Source: an uncultured Fimbriimonadales bacterium (GTDB lineage: Bacteria > Armatimonadota > Fimbriimonadia > Fimbriimonadales > GBS-DC). Taken from it: DNA of 16,247 nucleotides. Position 1 is the stretch's first letter. The number at the start of each line of letters is the position of its first letter. The translations under genes were made by a program, and so were the position numbers. Positions 5,473 through 13,529 of this stretch are shown here, in pieces. A model generated the notes under the pieces. It was not told the DNA's origin and did no database searches. It worked only from the letters and a program-made list of their open reading frames with translations. Location: NCBI GenBank assembly GCA_937934465.1, contig CALGZO010000155.1, positions 1 through 16,247 on the forward strand, given 5' to 3'.

Positions 5473-7347
5473 CTACTCCCTCTGTATCTGATTGGGCGAG
5501 TCGGCGTACACGGCGGGGTCGCCCTGATACCACGCGATTGTACCCGACACGCGCACGAACTGCCCCACGCGATAGAGCCGCTCGGGCGCGCCGCCGAACG
5601 CCCCTGAGCGCTCACGGCGAATAATCACTTTGAAGTAGCCCTGATGGGGATTGTGGAACCCCAGCAAGGTCTGCTTGCCATTATTAAACACATAGCGCAG
5701 CTCGCCCTCGACGGTAGTGGTGTGCCCTGCCCATTCGCGCGCGTGGGTGTGAGGGATGCATTCGGGCGTGGGACGCAGCGCAGGCTGTGCGCGCGCCGTC
5801 TCAGGCTCCCATACCCGCGACGCCGTCGGCTGACCGCGCGTGAGCGCGACAATCGCGCCGTCGCAACTGCGGAAGTAGATGTTGTCGTTGCTCACCACAT
5901 AGCAAGCGTACTCGCTCCAATACTGGTCATAGACCGCGCCCTGCCCGTAGTAGATGTAGAACCCGAAGTCGTAGGGGCGCGTGTTCTCCAAATACTCGCT
6001 GCAGTAGTGCGACGCACTAAAGGGGCATCGAGTATCGTCTTGCGAAGTGACAATCGTCGCGAGGCGTTGCGAGGGGATTTTATTGGCGAAGCTGCCGCGA
6101 GCATCCGAACGGTCGAGTATCCGCAGCGCGAATCCCGCCTCCCAGTGCCCCCCGAACAGGTAGTCGCCCGCCATCGAGACATTCGGTTGCTCGTCCGTGA
6201 GCAGGAACGGGTCGGCGAAGCCCGGCGGATGATCAAACGCGATAAACCGCACATAGCCCGCCTGAAGACCAGACACGGTGGTATCGTCCAGCACCATCTC
6301 GCCGAAGTGCGAGTCCCAGCGTGCGTCGTGGGCGTGCTTGGCGCGAATAATCGTGTAGACCACCTCCTTGCCGTTGGGGAGACGCTTCACGACGGGTTGC
6401 GGACCCATCGGCAAGTAGTCGTGGTCGCCGTAGCCGCCGTGCCCCACATGGCAGATGAAGGGCGAGCTTCCATCGTCGAGGCGCAGCGCAAACAACGCCT
6501 GATGCTGTGGGTTCTGTTGCAACTGCTGGCGCATCGCGGCGTTGGTTTGGGGCCAATCAAACCAGAGCCGATACCAGCCCAATCGCGCCTTGATTAGCAC
6601 GACGCCCGCGTTCTCGGCGATGACGGGCCAGCCGTAGTGAAACTCTACAGGCTCGTTAGGCTCATAACCGCCGGGTAGGGGCGTGCGCCGCCAGCGTCGG
6701 GTTCCATCCGAGCCGTCGATGCCATGCACGGACAGGTCTGCGCAGCCCACCACCACCAGATTCCGCGAGAGCGAGTAGGAGGGCGGCGTCGCCGCCACAC
6801 TGCCCGCGTTGTAGCGCCAGATTTGACGCATCGTGGACTTGTGGACGCAGTAGACCGAGTTGCCCATCGAGAACCATACCCGATTGCCGAACAGGGCGGG
6901 CGGCAAGGGCAGATTGCTGTTTTGGTTCGTGCGGAACACGCCGCGCACTGCGCCTGTCTTGGCGTCCAGACGATAGAGGTTGCCGTTAGACGAGAGGGCG
7001 AACACCGACTGCGTGTCGTGGTCGTAAGCGACGGTGGAGCGCACCTCGCCGAGGTTGCCCCGCCGCCACAGGGTGCGCCCGTTGATTTCGCTAAGCGCGA
7101 ACACGCCGTCGCTGCCAGCCGCCACATAGACGCGCCCGCCGCCTGTGACAGGCTGCACATTGCGCGGCAGCGAGCCGTTCGTCGTGACCTTCGCCACGCC
7201 GCCCTGAGCGTCAACGCCGTTCCAAATCCAGCGTAAGCGCCACGGCGGCGGCACGACCTGAGCCGTGTAGCCCGTGCGCTGCGCGTCGTGCGCGTGTTGC
7301 GACCATTCCGAAAATCGCGCGCCTGATAGCCGCTGAGGCGTCGCCAT
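5473..7347 (-). CDS. PQQ-type beta-propeller protein with C-terminal OB-fold-like domain, 624 aa
   Basis: The N-terminal two thirds are PQQ-like (BamB/quinoprotein-type) repeats, starting WSQHAHDAQRTGYT and continuing with VYVAAGSDGVFALSEINGRTLWRRG, YRLDAKTGAVRG and YCVHKSTMRQIWRY. These blades are probably structural or protein-binding, as no dehydrogenase signature is apparent. Residues from about 535 to the end (TVEGELRYVF, FKVIIRRERSGAF, GQFVRVSGTIAWYQGDPAVYADSPNQI) match the strand pattern of a bacterial OB-fold nucleic-acid-binding-like domain. The start is at 7347: an AGGGGTG ribosome-binding site sits just upstream, and the ATG follows the HAF gene stop by a single base (TAA C ATG), implying translational coupling. 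No signal peptide is visible, which is odd for a protein of this type next to a secreted one. Substrate and role are unknown. Confidence 0.85.
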   Translation of the reverse strand: MATPQRLSGARFSEWSQHAHDAQRTGYTAQVVPPPWRLRWIWNGVDAQGGVAKVTTNGSLPRNVQPVTGGGRVYVAAGSDGVFALSEINGRTLWRRGNLGEVRSTVAYDHDTQSVFALSSNGNLYRLDAKTGAVRGVFRTNQNSNLPLPPALFGNRVWFSMGNSVYCVHKSTMRQIWRYNAGSVAATPPSYSLSRNLVVVGCADLSVHGIDGSDGTRRWRRTPLPGGYEPNEPVEFHYGWPVIAENAGVVLIKARLGWYRLWFDWPQTNAAMRQQLQQNPQHQALFALRLDDGSSPFICHVGHGGYGDHDYLPMGPQPVVKRLPNGKEVVYTIIRAKHAHDARWDSHFGEMVLDDTTVSGLQAGYVRFIAFDHPPGFADPFLLTDEQPNVSMAGDYLFGGHWEAGFALRILDRSDARGSFANKIPSQRLATIVTSQDDTRCPFSASHYCSEYLENTRPYDFGFYIYYGQGAVYDQYWSEYACYVVSNDNIYFRSCDGAIVALTRGQPTASRVWEPETARAQPALRPTPECIPHTHAREWAGHTTTVEGELRYVFNNGKQTLLGFHNPHQGYFKVIIRRERSGAFGGAPERLYRVGQFVRVSGTIAWYQGDPAVYADSPNQIQRE

Positions 7348-7348
7348 G

Positions 7349-8575
7349 TTAGCACCCCTGTCCGAAATTGAAGAGTACATTAAGAAGGTCTGCGTCGTCC
7401 ACAACCGCGTCGCAGTTGGTATCCACGCGCCCCAAGCCCTGCCCTGTCTGCCCGAACGCGAACAGCACGCTGAGCAAATCGGCGTCGTCGACGCAGCCGT
7501 TCCCGTCCACATCGCCGTCGTGCGCACGGCACGGCACATAAGTATCCAGCAGGAACGCCTCGCGTCGCCCCGTCGCACCGTTGCTCCCCACACCGACGAT
7601 AAATCGTCCATCGGCGGACACCGCCATCGCCTGCAACAGTTCCGAGCCGTTGCTTAGCAAATGAGCGTATACGATGTTCAAGTCTTCCATCCCACGCGCA
7701 GGCGTCCAGCGAAACGCGCGGAAGAAGGTTCCGCTGGTGGGATAGTATTGCCCCACGATGATATTGCCGTCGTCGCTCACATCGCGCGCGATGCTCCACG
7801 AACTGTTGTTCAGGGTGTGAATATCCTGTAAACCGCCCTGTTCTGTCCAGCGGAAGGCATGGGATTTGTTGTTCGGATAATCAGCGGAACCGACCACGAT
7901 GCTTCCGTCGGCGGAGACGCCGTATGCGCTACTGCCTCCACCACCGAAGGTTCCCAGCATCTGCACTTCTGTTTCCGTCCAGCGGAAAGCCGCCAAGGAG
8001 CCTCTTCCGACGATACTGTAGCCGACGATGACGCTGCCGTCGGCGGAGACGCTCAACGCTTGCCCGCTGTTCCCTAATCCTTGCAGGTCTTGAGCGCCTT
8101 GCCCTGCACGCCACCTGCAGGCGAGAAACTGCCGCTGACGATCTTCCGCCCAGCCCACGATGACAGAACCATCATTGGACGCAGCAAGCGCAGTCCCTAA
8201 AGAACCGCCTAACGCGCCCAGAAACTGCACCCCGTCGCGCGCCGTCCAACGGTAAGGGACCCTCTGACCATTAGCATATATCACACTCCCCACAACGACA
8301 TTTCCGTCACCAGAGACGCCATTGGCTTCACTTCTAGCGCCGCCGAGCGGCACGATTGGCGTCATCACGCCGTTCTCCCAGCGGAACGCACGAGGCTCGG
8401 AGTAATGATTGTACGCAAACCCAACCACGACACGCCCGTCCGCCGAGATGTCACTGGCGATACTGAATTGATGGTTCAGCGTACCTAACCATGTAAGCGT
8501 TTGGGCTTGCGCCGATGCTACGCTTAGCATCAGGAGCAACCCCACCCCTTTCCCAATGTAGGAGTTTGTTGCCAT
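7349..8575 (-). CDS. Secreted HAF-repeat protein with dockerin-like Ca-binding tail, 408 aa
   Basis: Residues 1-25 form a signal peptide (GKGVGLLLMLSVASAQA). Seven repeats of about 44 aa follow, built on S-x-DG-x-x-(V/I)VG ... FRW ... LG(T/A)FGG, the HAF extracellular repeat pattern. Seven copies suggest a seven-bladed propeller. The last 60 residues (349-408) contain two EF-hand-like loops, DVDGNGCVDDADLL and DTNCDAVVDDADLL, each followed by a VLF.FG helix, as in type I dockerins. The repeats show in DNA too: an identical 16-mer at 7905 and 8037, 132 bp (44 codons) apart. The frame is open to 8659, but the ATG at 8573-8575 lies 6 nt from a GGAGG and begins the signal peptide. First gene of a three-gene operon. 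Probably extracellular or cell-surface; ligand unknown. Confidence 0.88.
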   Translation of the reverse strand: MATNSYIGKGVGLLLMLSVASAQAQTLTWLGTLNHQFSIASDISADGRVVVGFAYNHYSEPRAFRWENGVMTPIVPLGGARSEANGVSGDGNVVVGSVIYANGQRVPYRWTARDGVQFLGALGGSLGTALAASNDGSVIVGWAEDRQRQFLACRWRAGQGAQDLQGLGNSGQALSVSADGSVIVGYSIVGRGSLAAFRWTETEVQMLGTFGGGGSSAYGVSADGSIVVGSADYPNNKSHAFRWTEQGGLQDIHTLNNSSWSIARDVSDDGNIIVGQYYPTSGTFFRAFRWTPARGMEDLNIVYAHLLSNGSELLQAMAVSADGRFIVGVGSNGATGRREAFLLDTYVPCRAHDGDVDGNGCVDDADLLSVLFAFGQTGQGLGRVDTNCDAVVDDADLLNVLFNFGQGC

Positions 8576-8603
8576 CATCGTCCTCCAGCAGTCAGCTAAA
8601 TCC

Positions 8604-8609
8604 ATTATA
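8604..8609 (-). promoter_or_regulatory. -10 box of the HAF/PQQ operon promoter
   Basis: Minus-strand TATAAT at 8604-8609, with transcription expected to start near 8597, just ahead of the GGAGG (8582-8586) and the HAF start codon. No convincing -35 hexamer is visible 16-18 nt upstream, so an activator may be needed. The opposite side of the same 155-bp gap must serve pheA; only a weak TATCAT (8681-8686) is seen there. Confidence 0.55.
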
Positions 8610-8730
8610 CCATAGCTCCGACTCCCCGAACGCCCCCGCGTGAGGTACACTCTTGGCATCTATTCGCTTCGACGCTGCAGTATCATTCGCGGCGAGCGAC
8701 GACGCCCCGCGCACAGGAGAGTTAGCAGGC

Positions 8731-9798
8731 ATGCGCAAACTATCCGAACTGAGGCAACGCATCGACCAAATCGACGAACAGCTGCTGCACCTGCTCAACG
8801 AACGGGCGGAGTTGGCGAAACAGATTGGCGAGATTAAGTCGCGCGACGCGAAACCGTTCTTCACGCCCGAACGCGAGCAGATGATTTACCGCAAACTGCA
8901 GCAGCTCAATCGCGGTCCACTGAGCCAAGAGCAGATAGTGGGCATCTTTCGTGAGATTATCTCCATCTCTCGCGCGCTGGAGAAAGCCCCCACCGTCGCC
9001 TACTGGGGTCCTGAAGGCACTTTCACGCACGCCGCTGCGCTGAAATGCTTCGGGCGCGCCGCCCACTACACGCCTGCGGAGAGCATCGCCGATGTGTTCG
9101 CGGCGGTGGAGCAGTCGAATGTGGACTATGGGGTTGTGCCTGTGGAGAACTCGTTGGCAGGCGTCGTGCCCGAAACGCTGGATATGTTCCCACTGACCAA
9201 CGCGCGTATCTGCGCGGAGGTCTATGTGCCGATTGCGCACCATCTCCTTTCCAAAGCTAAGAACACGAACCAGATTGTGCGCGTGTACGCCGGTCCGCAA
9301 CCGCTGCAGCAGTGTCGTCGCTGGCTGCGCCTGCACCTCCCTGCGGCGGAGGTTATCGAGACCGTGCCGACCGCGCGCGCCGTGCGCTTCGCCGCGGAAG
9401 ACCCCAACGGCGCGGCGATTGGCAACGCGCTCGCCGCCGAACTCTACGGCGTACCCATCCTCTGCGAACATATCGAGGACAACCCGCACAACCGCACGCG
9501 CTTCCTGGTCATCGGCTATAACGAACCCGCGCCCACTGGCAACGACAAAACCTCGCTGGTAATGACCCTGCGCAACCGCCCCGGCGAACTGTATCACGCG
9601 CTGGGAGCGTTCCACAAGCACGGGGTGAACCTCACAATGATCGAATCGCGCCCCAACCCGCGCGGCATGTTCGAGTACCTATTCTATATCGATATTCAGG
9701 GGCATCGGCAAGACGAGGTGATTCGCACGGCGTTGGAAGAGTTAGACCGCTTCGCGCGCGAGGTGGTGCTGTTGGGGTCTTACCCTGCAGCGGAGTGA
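8731..9798 (+). CDS. pheA: Bifunctional chorismate mutase / prephenate dehydratase (P-protein), 355 aa
   Basis: Converts chorismate to prephenate and then to phenylpyruvate, the committed branch of phenylalanine synthesis in the cytosol. Residues 1-85 are an AroQ-type mutase helix bundle (LRQRIDQIDEQLLHLLNERAEL), with Arg8, Arg25, Lys36 and Glu49 in the places of known active-site residues. Residues 88-262 are the dehydratase domain: YWGPEGTFTHAAAL, DYGVVPVENSLAG, and the catalytic Thr in TRF (256-258). Residues 275-350 are the ACT regulatory domain with ESRP at 305-308, the phenylalanine-binding motif, so feedback inhibition is expected. The frame runs upstream to 8653, but ATG 8731 begins the conserved domain and has AGGAGA 10 nt before it. 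First gene of an operon; the next starts 4 nt after its stop. Confidence 0.95.
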   Translation: MRKLSELRQRIDQIDEQLLHLLNERAELAKQIGEIKSRDAKPFFTPEREQMIYRKLQQLNRGPLSQEQIVGIFREIISISRALEKAPTVAYWGPEGTFTHAAALKCFGRAAHYTPAESIADVFAAVEQSNVDYGVVPVENSLAGVVPETLDMFPLTNARICAEVYVPIAHHLLSKAKNTNQIVRVYAGPQPLQQCRRWLRLHLPAAEVIETVPTARAVRFAAEDPNGAAIGNALAAELYGVPILCEHIEDNPHNRTRFLVIGYNEPAPTGNDKTSLVMTLRNRPGELYHALGAFHKHGVNLTMIESRPNPRGMFEYLFYIDIQGHRQDEVIRTALEELDRFAREVVLLGSYPAAE

Positions 9799-9802
9799 AC
9801 CG

Positions 9803-10933
9803 ATGCGCCCTGTGGATTTGAATCGCATAGAGCGACTGCTGATTCTCAAAGTCTCCTCGATGGGCGATATTGTGCATGCCTCGCCTGTGGCGGCGGCTTT
9901 GAAGCGGTCGTTCCCTCACCTTTACATCGGCTGGATTGCGGAAGATCGGCATGGGGGCGTGATTGACGGCTCGCCGCGCATCGATAGGCTGCACATTATT
10001 CCGCATCGGGTGTTGCGCGAGCGTCCGTTCGGGCGCGAGGCGCGGCGCGTGGTGATGCAAGTGGCGCGTGAAGTGCGCGCGGAGCGGTATCAGGTAGCGT
10101 TGGACTTGCAGGGATTGCTCAAGAGCGCGATTTGGGGGGTATTGGGGCGCGTGCCCATCCGCTACGGGGCGCACCGCATGCGCGAGTTCACCCCGCTGCT
10201 GCTCAGGCGCATCCCAATACGCGAGCAGCCGAACCGCCATGTGGTACAGCAGTATCTGGATGCGGCGCGTTGGCTGGGCGCGTCGGGCGAGTTCCCCGAG
10301 CTCTACCGTTCACCCGACGAGGCGCACGCGCCCGAACCGCCCGTCGAGTTCCCGCTCTATGTGCCCGACGAGGCGCACGCGCAGGTCGCTTACAAACTCG
10401 CGCAACTCGGCGCGGACGGCAAGCCGATTATCAGCGTCAACCCCTCCGCAGGCAGAGAGTGGAAACGGTGGGACCTCGCCAAGTTCGCCGCGCTGTCCGA
10501 CCGCATCGAGGCGGAGTGGGGCGCCCCTGTGGTCTTTATCGGCGGACCAGCAGACAAGCCGCTGGAGGAGCAGCTCCGCCATCTGAAGACGCGCCCGCTG
10601 CGTAGCCTGATTGGACGCACCAACCTCAAGGAGGCGATGGCGGTTGTGCAACGCAGCGCTGTGCATCTGTGCGGCGACACGGGCACGGCGCATATCGCCG
10701 CCGCGTTCCGCGTGCCTGTCGTCTCGCTTTACGGACCCACCAGCCCCGACCGCACGGGACCCTACGGGCAACGCGCCCGCGCCCTGTATAAACGCGCCCT
10801 CTGCACCGAGTGCCCCGCCGACCGCTGCGTGCGCAAAGTCTGCCTGCAGTGGATTACGGTGGACGAGGTGATGGACGCCGCGCGACCCCTGTGGCAGGAA
10901 TCGCAAGAGCGTCCGCGAACCGATTCGCGGTGA
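9803..10933 (+). CDS. Glycosyltransferase family 9 (ADP-heptose:LPS heptosyltransferase-like), 376 aa
   Basis: Probably transfers a heptose or other sugar in cell-envelope polysaccharide assembly at the inner face of the cytoplasmic membrane. The GT9 N-terminal signature LLILKVSSMGDIVHASPVAAALK is at residues 12-34. The C-terminal GT-B half carries VNPSAGREWKRWDLAKFAAL (212-231) and the diagnostic GDTGTAHIAAA...PVVSLYGPTSP (291-315). A C-terminal Cys motif (CTECPADRCVRKVC), common in this family, may bind metal or form disulfides. The gene begins 4 nt after pheA and ends against the permease gene, so it is translationally linked to both. The acceptor sugar cannot be read from the sequence; the name waaC/waaF would be over-precise. 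Confidence 0.9.
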   Translation: MRPVDLNRIERLLILKVSSMGDIVHASPVAAALKRSFPHLYIGWIAEDRHGGVIDGSPRIDRLHIIPHRVLRERPFGREARRVVMQVAREVRAERYQVALDLQGLLKSAIWGVLGRVPIRYGAHRMREFTPLLLRRIPIREQPNRHVVQQYLDAARWLGASGEFPELYRSPDEAHAPEPPVEFPLYVPDEAHAQVAYKLAQLGADGKPIISVNPSAGREWKRWDLAKFAALSDRIEAEWGAPVVFIGGPADKPLEEQLRHLKTRPLRSLIGRTNLKEAMAVVQRSAVHLCGDTGTAHIAAAFRVPVVSLYGPTSPDRTGPYGQRARALYKRALCTECPADRCVRKVCLQWITVDEVMDAARPLWQESQERPRTDSR

Positions 10934-10938
10934 GTGCG

Positions 10939-12525
10939 ATGGCGACACTGCGCAACGCTTGGAGCGATTGGCGCAAGTATCTCGTTGGGGTATTCACGCA
11001 GGTGTTCGCGAACCCTGTGATTGGGCGCGAGTTGCGCGTGCGCGTGCGATTCGGACGCGCCTACCTGCTGCAGGCGGCGTATCTGCTGTTTATGATTTTC
11101 ATCACCGCGCTGGCGTATGAGTGGGCGATAGGCGACCTGCGTGGCAACCCCTACACGGTACAGCAGGCGCTGCTGGGCTTCTACTGGACAGTGATGGGGA
11201 CGCTGGTGAGCTTGATTGCCCTGATTGCGCCTGCGCTGACGGCGAACGCAATCACTTTGGAGCGCGAGCGCAAGACGATGGACTTGCTGCTGGCGACGCC
11301 GCTGACCGCGCGCCATCTGCTCACGGGTAAGCTCATCGGCTCGTTCGCCTTCATCGCGCTGCTGTTGGCGCTCACGCTGCCCATCAGCGCAGTAAGCGTA
11401 TTGTTGGGCGGCGTGTCGTTTGGCGATTTGCTGCGCGCTTATGTAATCATCGCCAGCGGCGGGCTGGCGCTGTGCGCGATTGCGCTCTTCAGCTCGGTGT
11501 ATGCGCGCAACTCCACGATGGCGGTGCTGTGGAGCTATGTGCGCGTGGGGCTGTTCCTGCTGGCGACGAGCGTCCTGCTGGCGATTCAGGGATACTACTC
11601 TGGGATGGCGGGTTCGGGCGGCGGCGTGGCTTGGAGGGTTCCAGCGGCGTTATTGAACCCGTTCGCCGCGCTCCTCGCCGCCGACACTCAGGTCGATCTC
11701 GTGCGTTTTCAAGTCCCCAGTTGGATAATGGCGGCGGCGCTGTGCTTGCTATTCACGCGCCTCCTGCTCACCAGCGCAGCGCGCAAGGTGGGGCTGTACG
11801 ACAAAGACTCCCTGTCTTCCGCACGCCGACAACTGCTGTTGCTGGCGCCTTTACATGTGTTCCTTACACTGGCGCCCCTATTGACTGCAGGAGGCGGGAT
11901 TACGACCTATTCGGGCGAGGTGCTACCGATATTGCTTGCTACTTGTGCGACGCCGATATTGCTGCTGACAGGCTGGATTGCGCCCTTTGGCGACGATGAG
12001 AACAGAAACTGCCCCAACGACGGCATATTTCGGGTTTCGAAGATGCTCACCGACGCGCCTTCGGGCGCGCTGCCGTACCTGGGACTGCTTTGGCTGCTCA
12101 CAGTAGGCGCGGCGTATGGCGCGTTCTTCTGGACAGGGGCAGCCACCCTCACCAGCGACGAGATGTGGGGGTTCGTGAACGCAGTCAGTCTCTACTTCGG
12201 GGGCTTGTGTTTGCTATTGTGGGGCGTCGGACGCGCGAGCTCGGCGGTTTTGAAGGGCACGAGCTTGGTGGGGGCGCGTGCGCTTACACTGGCAGTGCTT
12301 GCTGGGATTGTAACTGTACCTGTGTTTTTGCACTTACTGGTGTTTGAGAGCGCAATGGAGTCGCCGATGTTGAGTATGTGGGTATTCAAACCGCTGTTTG
12401 ACGCCCTATCGATGCCTACCGATGAGGTTGCGCAGCTGAATCTGTTATATACAGCGTTCGTTACCAGCGTGCTGGGGCTGGTTGCGGGTTTCTTGACGCG
12501 CCCCAAAGCGTCTTCGGGCGACTGA
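10939..12525 (+). CDS. ABC-2 type transporter permease, about 12 TM segments, 528 aa
   Basis: Integral inner-membrane protein. The opening NPVIGRELRVRVRFGRAYLLQ, followed by a hydrophobic helix and then the cytoplasmic LERERKTMDLLLATPLTARHLLTGKLIG, is the hallmark of ABC-2 permeases (GldF/YhaP-like). About twelve hydrophobic segments can be counted through the C-terminus. The long frame opens at 10810 inside the glycosyltransferase gene. The real start is ATG 10939, or GTG 10930, which would overlap the previous stop as GTGA. No ATP-binding subunit is adjacent, so it must be supplied elsewhere. Co-transcription with a glycosyltransferase hints at envelope polysaccharide or lipid export, but this is inference only. 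The cargo is unknown. Confidence 0.85.
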   Translation: MATLRNAWSDWRKYLVGVFTQVFANPVIGRELRVRVRFGRAYLLQAAYLLFMIFITALAYEWAIGDLRGNPYTVQQALLGFYWTVMGTLVSLIALIAPALTANAITLERERKTMDLLLATPLTARHLLTGKLIGSFAFIALLLALTLPISAVSVLLGGVSFGDLLRAYVIIASGGLALCAIALFSSVYARNSTMAVLWSYVRVGLFLLATSVLLAIQGYYSGMAGSGGGVAWRVPAALLNPFAALLAADTQVDLVRFQVPSWIMAAALCLLFTRLLLTSAARKVGLYDKDSLSSARRQLLLLAPLHVFLTLAPLLTAGGGITTYSGEVLPILLATCATPILLLTGWIAPFGDDENRNCPNDGIFRVSKMLTDAPSGALPYLGLLWLLTVGAAYGAFFWTGAATLTSDEMWGFVNAVSLYFGGLCLLLWGVGRASSAVLKGTSLVGARALTLAVLAGIVTVPVFLHLLVFESAMESPMLSMWVFKPLFDALSMPTDEVAQLNLLYTAFVTSVLGLVAGFLTRPKASSGD

Positions 12526-12539
12526 AGCGTTCGCGCGTG

Positions 12540-12573
12540 CCCGGTGCGACGCCATTCTTGGCGTCGCGCCGGG
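12540..12573. terminator. 14-bp stem-loop between convergent permease and capsid genes
   Basis: Bases 12540-12553 pair with 12560-12573 over 14 positions, with a single G-T wobble, around the loop ATTCTT. It lies between the permease stop (12525) and the capsid gene stop (12586), so it can serve both strands. No T-run follows on the plus strand, but the stem is very stable. It is the largest hairpin in the right half of the window and marks the left edge of the phage-like cassette. Confidence 0.65.
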
Positions 12574-12585
12574 TGTGTGTGCTGC

Positions 12586-13515
12586 TTAGCCTGTGCCCAT
12601 CAGCGCGGTCTGCCACAATCCGTAGCCGACGCCGTAGCGGGCGCGTGCGCCGTAGAGGGCGACATCGCGCATAAAGACGCCCTCGCTGTCGGGCTTATCG
12701 AGCGCGGCGAACTCCAACGGCACATCGCGACGCTCCTGTAGCACCACAGCACGCATCGCGCGTGAAGTGTCCAGCAGGAACCACTTGTTCTCGTGCGCGC
12801 CCGTGATATAGTGCGACACAATCAGGCGCAGCTTGCCCTGCAGCACATTGCGGTAGGGCGTGAAGTTGTTGGTCGTGTTCGCCTGCACGACGACGGGCGA
12901 TTCCAGCAGCTCCATCGCCAGCCACTGGAGTTTGGGACCGACGAGCAGCGTATCGGGGATGACGCCCATCGGTCGCCCGCGGTCGTCTTTGAACTGCATC
13001 ATCTGCGCCATCGCCGCTTGCAGGCTGTTGGTAGAGAGCGCGCCGTTGTAAAGGTTGCTCTGCAGTCCGCTTGCCCCCTCTTGGTGGTTGGCGTCGAACA
13101 GCAGTTGCCCATCGTAGCAGCGTCCGTCGATCGCGCCGCGAATGAGCGCGTCGATGACCAGTTGCTCTTTGTGGCGCACGGCTTCACGGGCAAGGTCGCG
13201 CACGCGCATCCGAATCATGTCATACTGTTCGTCTTCGAGGGCGCGGCGTTCGACGGCGATAGAGGCTTCCCACACCTTGTCGCTGATGGTGTATTCGTAG
13301 ACGCCCAAGCCTGCAGGCTGTCGCTCGTCCACGAACTCGCGCATCACGGGCGCACTGCCCAGCCAGCCGTATTTCTGCACGGGCAGGTTCGTGCGTACAA
13401 TCGTGGCAATCTGCGGCGTGATGCTGGCTTCATCGTGTTGGCGATAGGCGCGGAAGAACTCCGTGCGTAGCCCCGCCTCCACCAACGCGAGCAAATCGCT
13501 TCGTACTAACGGCAT
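12586..13515 (-). CDS. Mu gpT-like major capsid protein, 309 aa
   Basis: HK97-fold shell subunit of the Mu-like prophage major head family. Length is almost that of Mu gpT (about 305 aa). The family pattern is clear: an N-terminal region leading to YGWLGSAPVMREFVDERQPAGL, YEYTISDKVWEASIAVERRALEDEQYDMI, CYDGQLLFDANHQEG, a mid-domain DTLLVGPKLQWLA and a C-terminal RDVALYGARARYGVGYG. The start is fixed by AGGAGGTGAG 9 nt from the ATG. It is the last gene of a three-gene unit, 14 nt after the decoration gene. The frame is intact with no internal stop, so it appears maintained. No portal, terminase or tail gene adjoins it. Confidence 0.88.
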   Translation of the reverse strand: MPLVRSDLLALVEAGLRTEFFRAYRQHDEASITPQIATIVRTNLPVQKYGWLGSAPVMREFVDERQPAGLGVYEYTISDKVWEASIAVERRALEDEQYDMIRMRVRDLAREAVRHKEQLVIDALIRGAIDGRCYDGQLLFDANHQEGASGLQSNLYNGALSTNSLQAAMAQMMQFKDDRGRPMGVIPDTLLVGPKLQWLAMELLESPVVVQANTTNNFTPYRNVLQGKLRLIVSHYITGAHENKWFLLDTSRAMRAVVLQERRDVPLEFAALDKPDSEGVFMRDVALYGARARYGVGYGLWQTALMGTG

Positions 13516-13529
13516 CTCGGCTCACCTCC

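Noticed and set aside
5644..6597. 317-residue plus-strand frame antisense to the PQQ gene
   Set aside because: No ribosome-binding site or recognisable domain; the opposite strand has clear PQQ and OB-fold patterns.
7905..8052. Possible short tandem DNA repeat or CRISPR-like spacing (identical 16-mers 132 bp apart)
   Set aside because: Explained by the 44-codon protein repeat of the HAF gene.
8740..9621. 293-residue minus-strand frame antisense to pheA
   Set aside because: Shadow of a gene with full three-domain family signatures; the composition is Arg/His-rich artefact.
10810..10938. N-terminal extension of the permease into the glycosyltransferase gene
   Set aside because: It is an out-of-frame shadow of the glycosyltransferase C-terminus. 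The ABC-2 signature begins after ATG 10939.
12526..12585. Attachment site or transposon end at the left edge of the capsid cassette
   Set aside because: Only a terminator-like hairpin is visible. No matching repeat was found at the right edge, and no integrase or transposase gene is present.
12793..13470. 225-residue plus-strand frame inside the capsid gene
   Set aside because: Antisense to the gpT-like capsid gene, which has a strong ribosome-binding site and family motifs.
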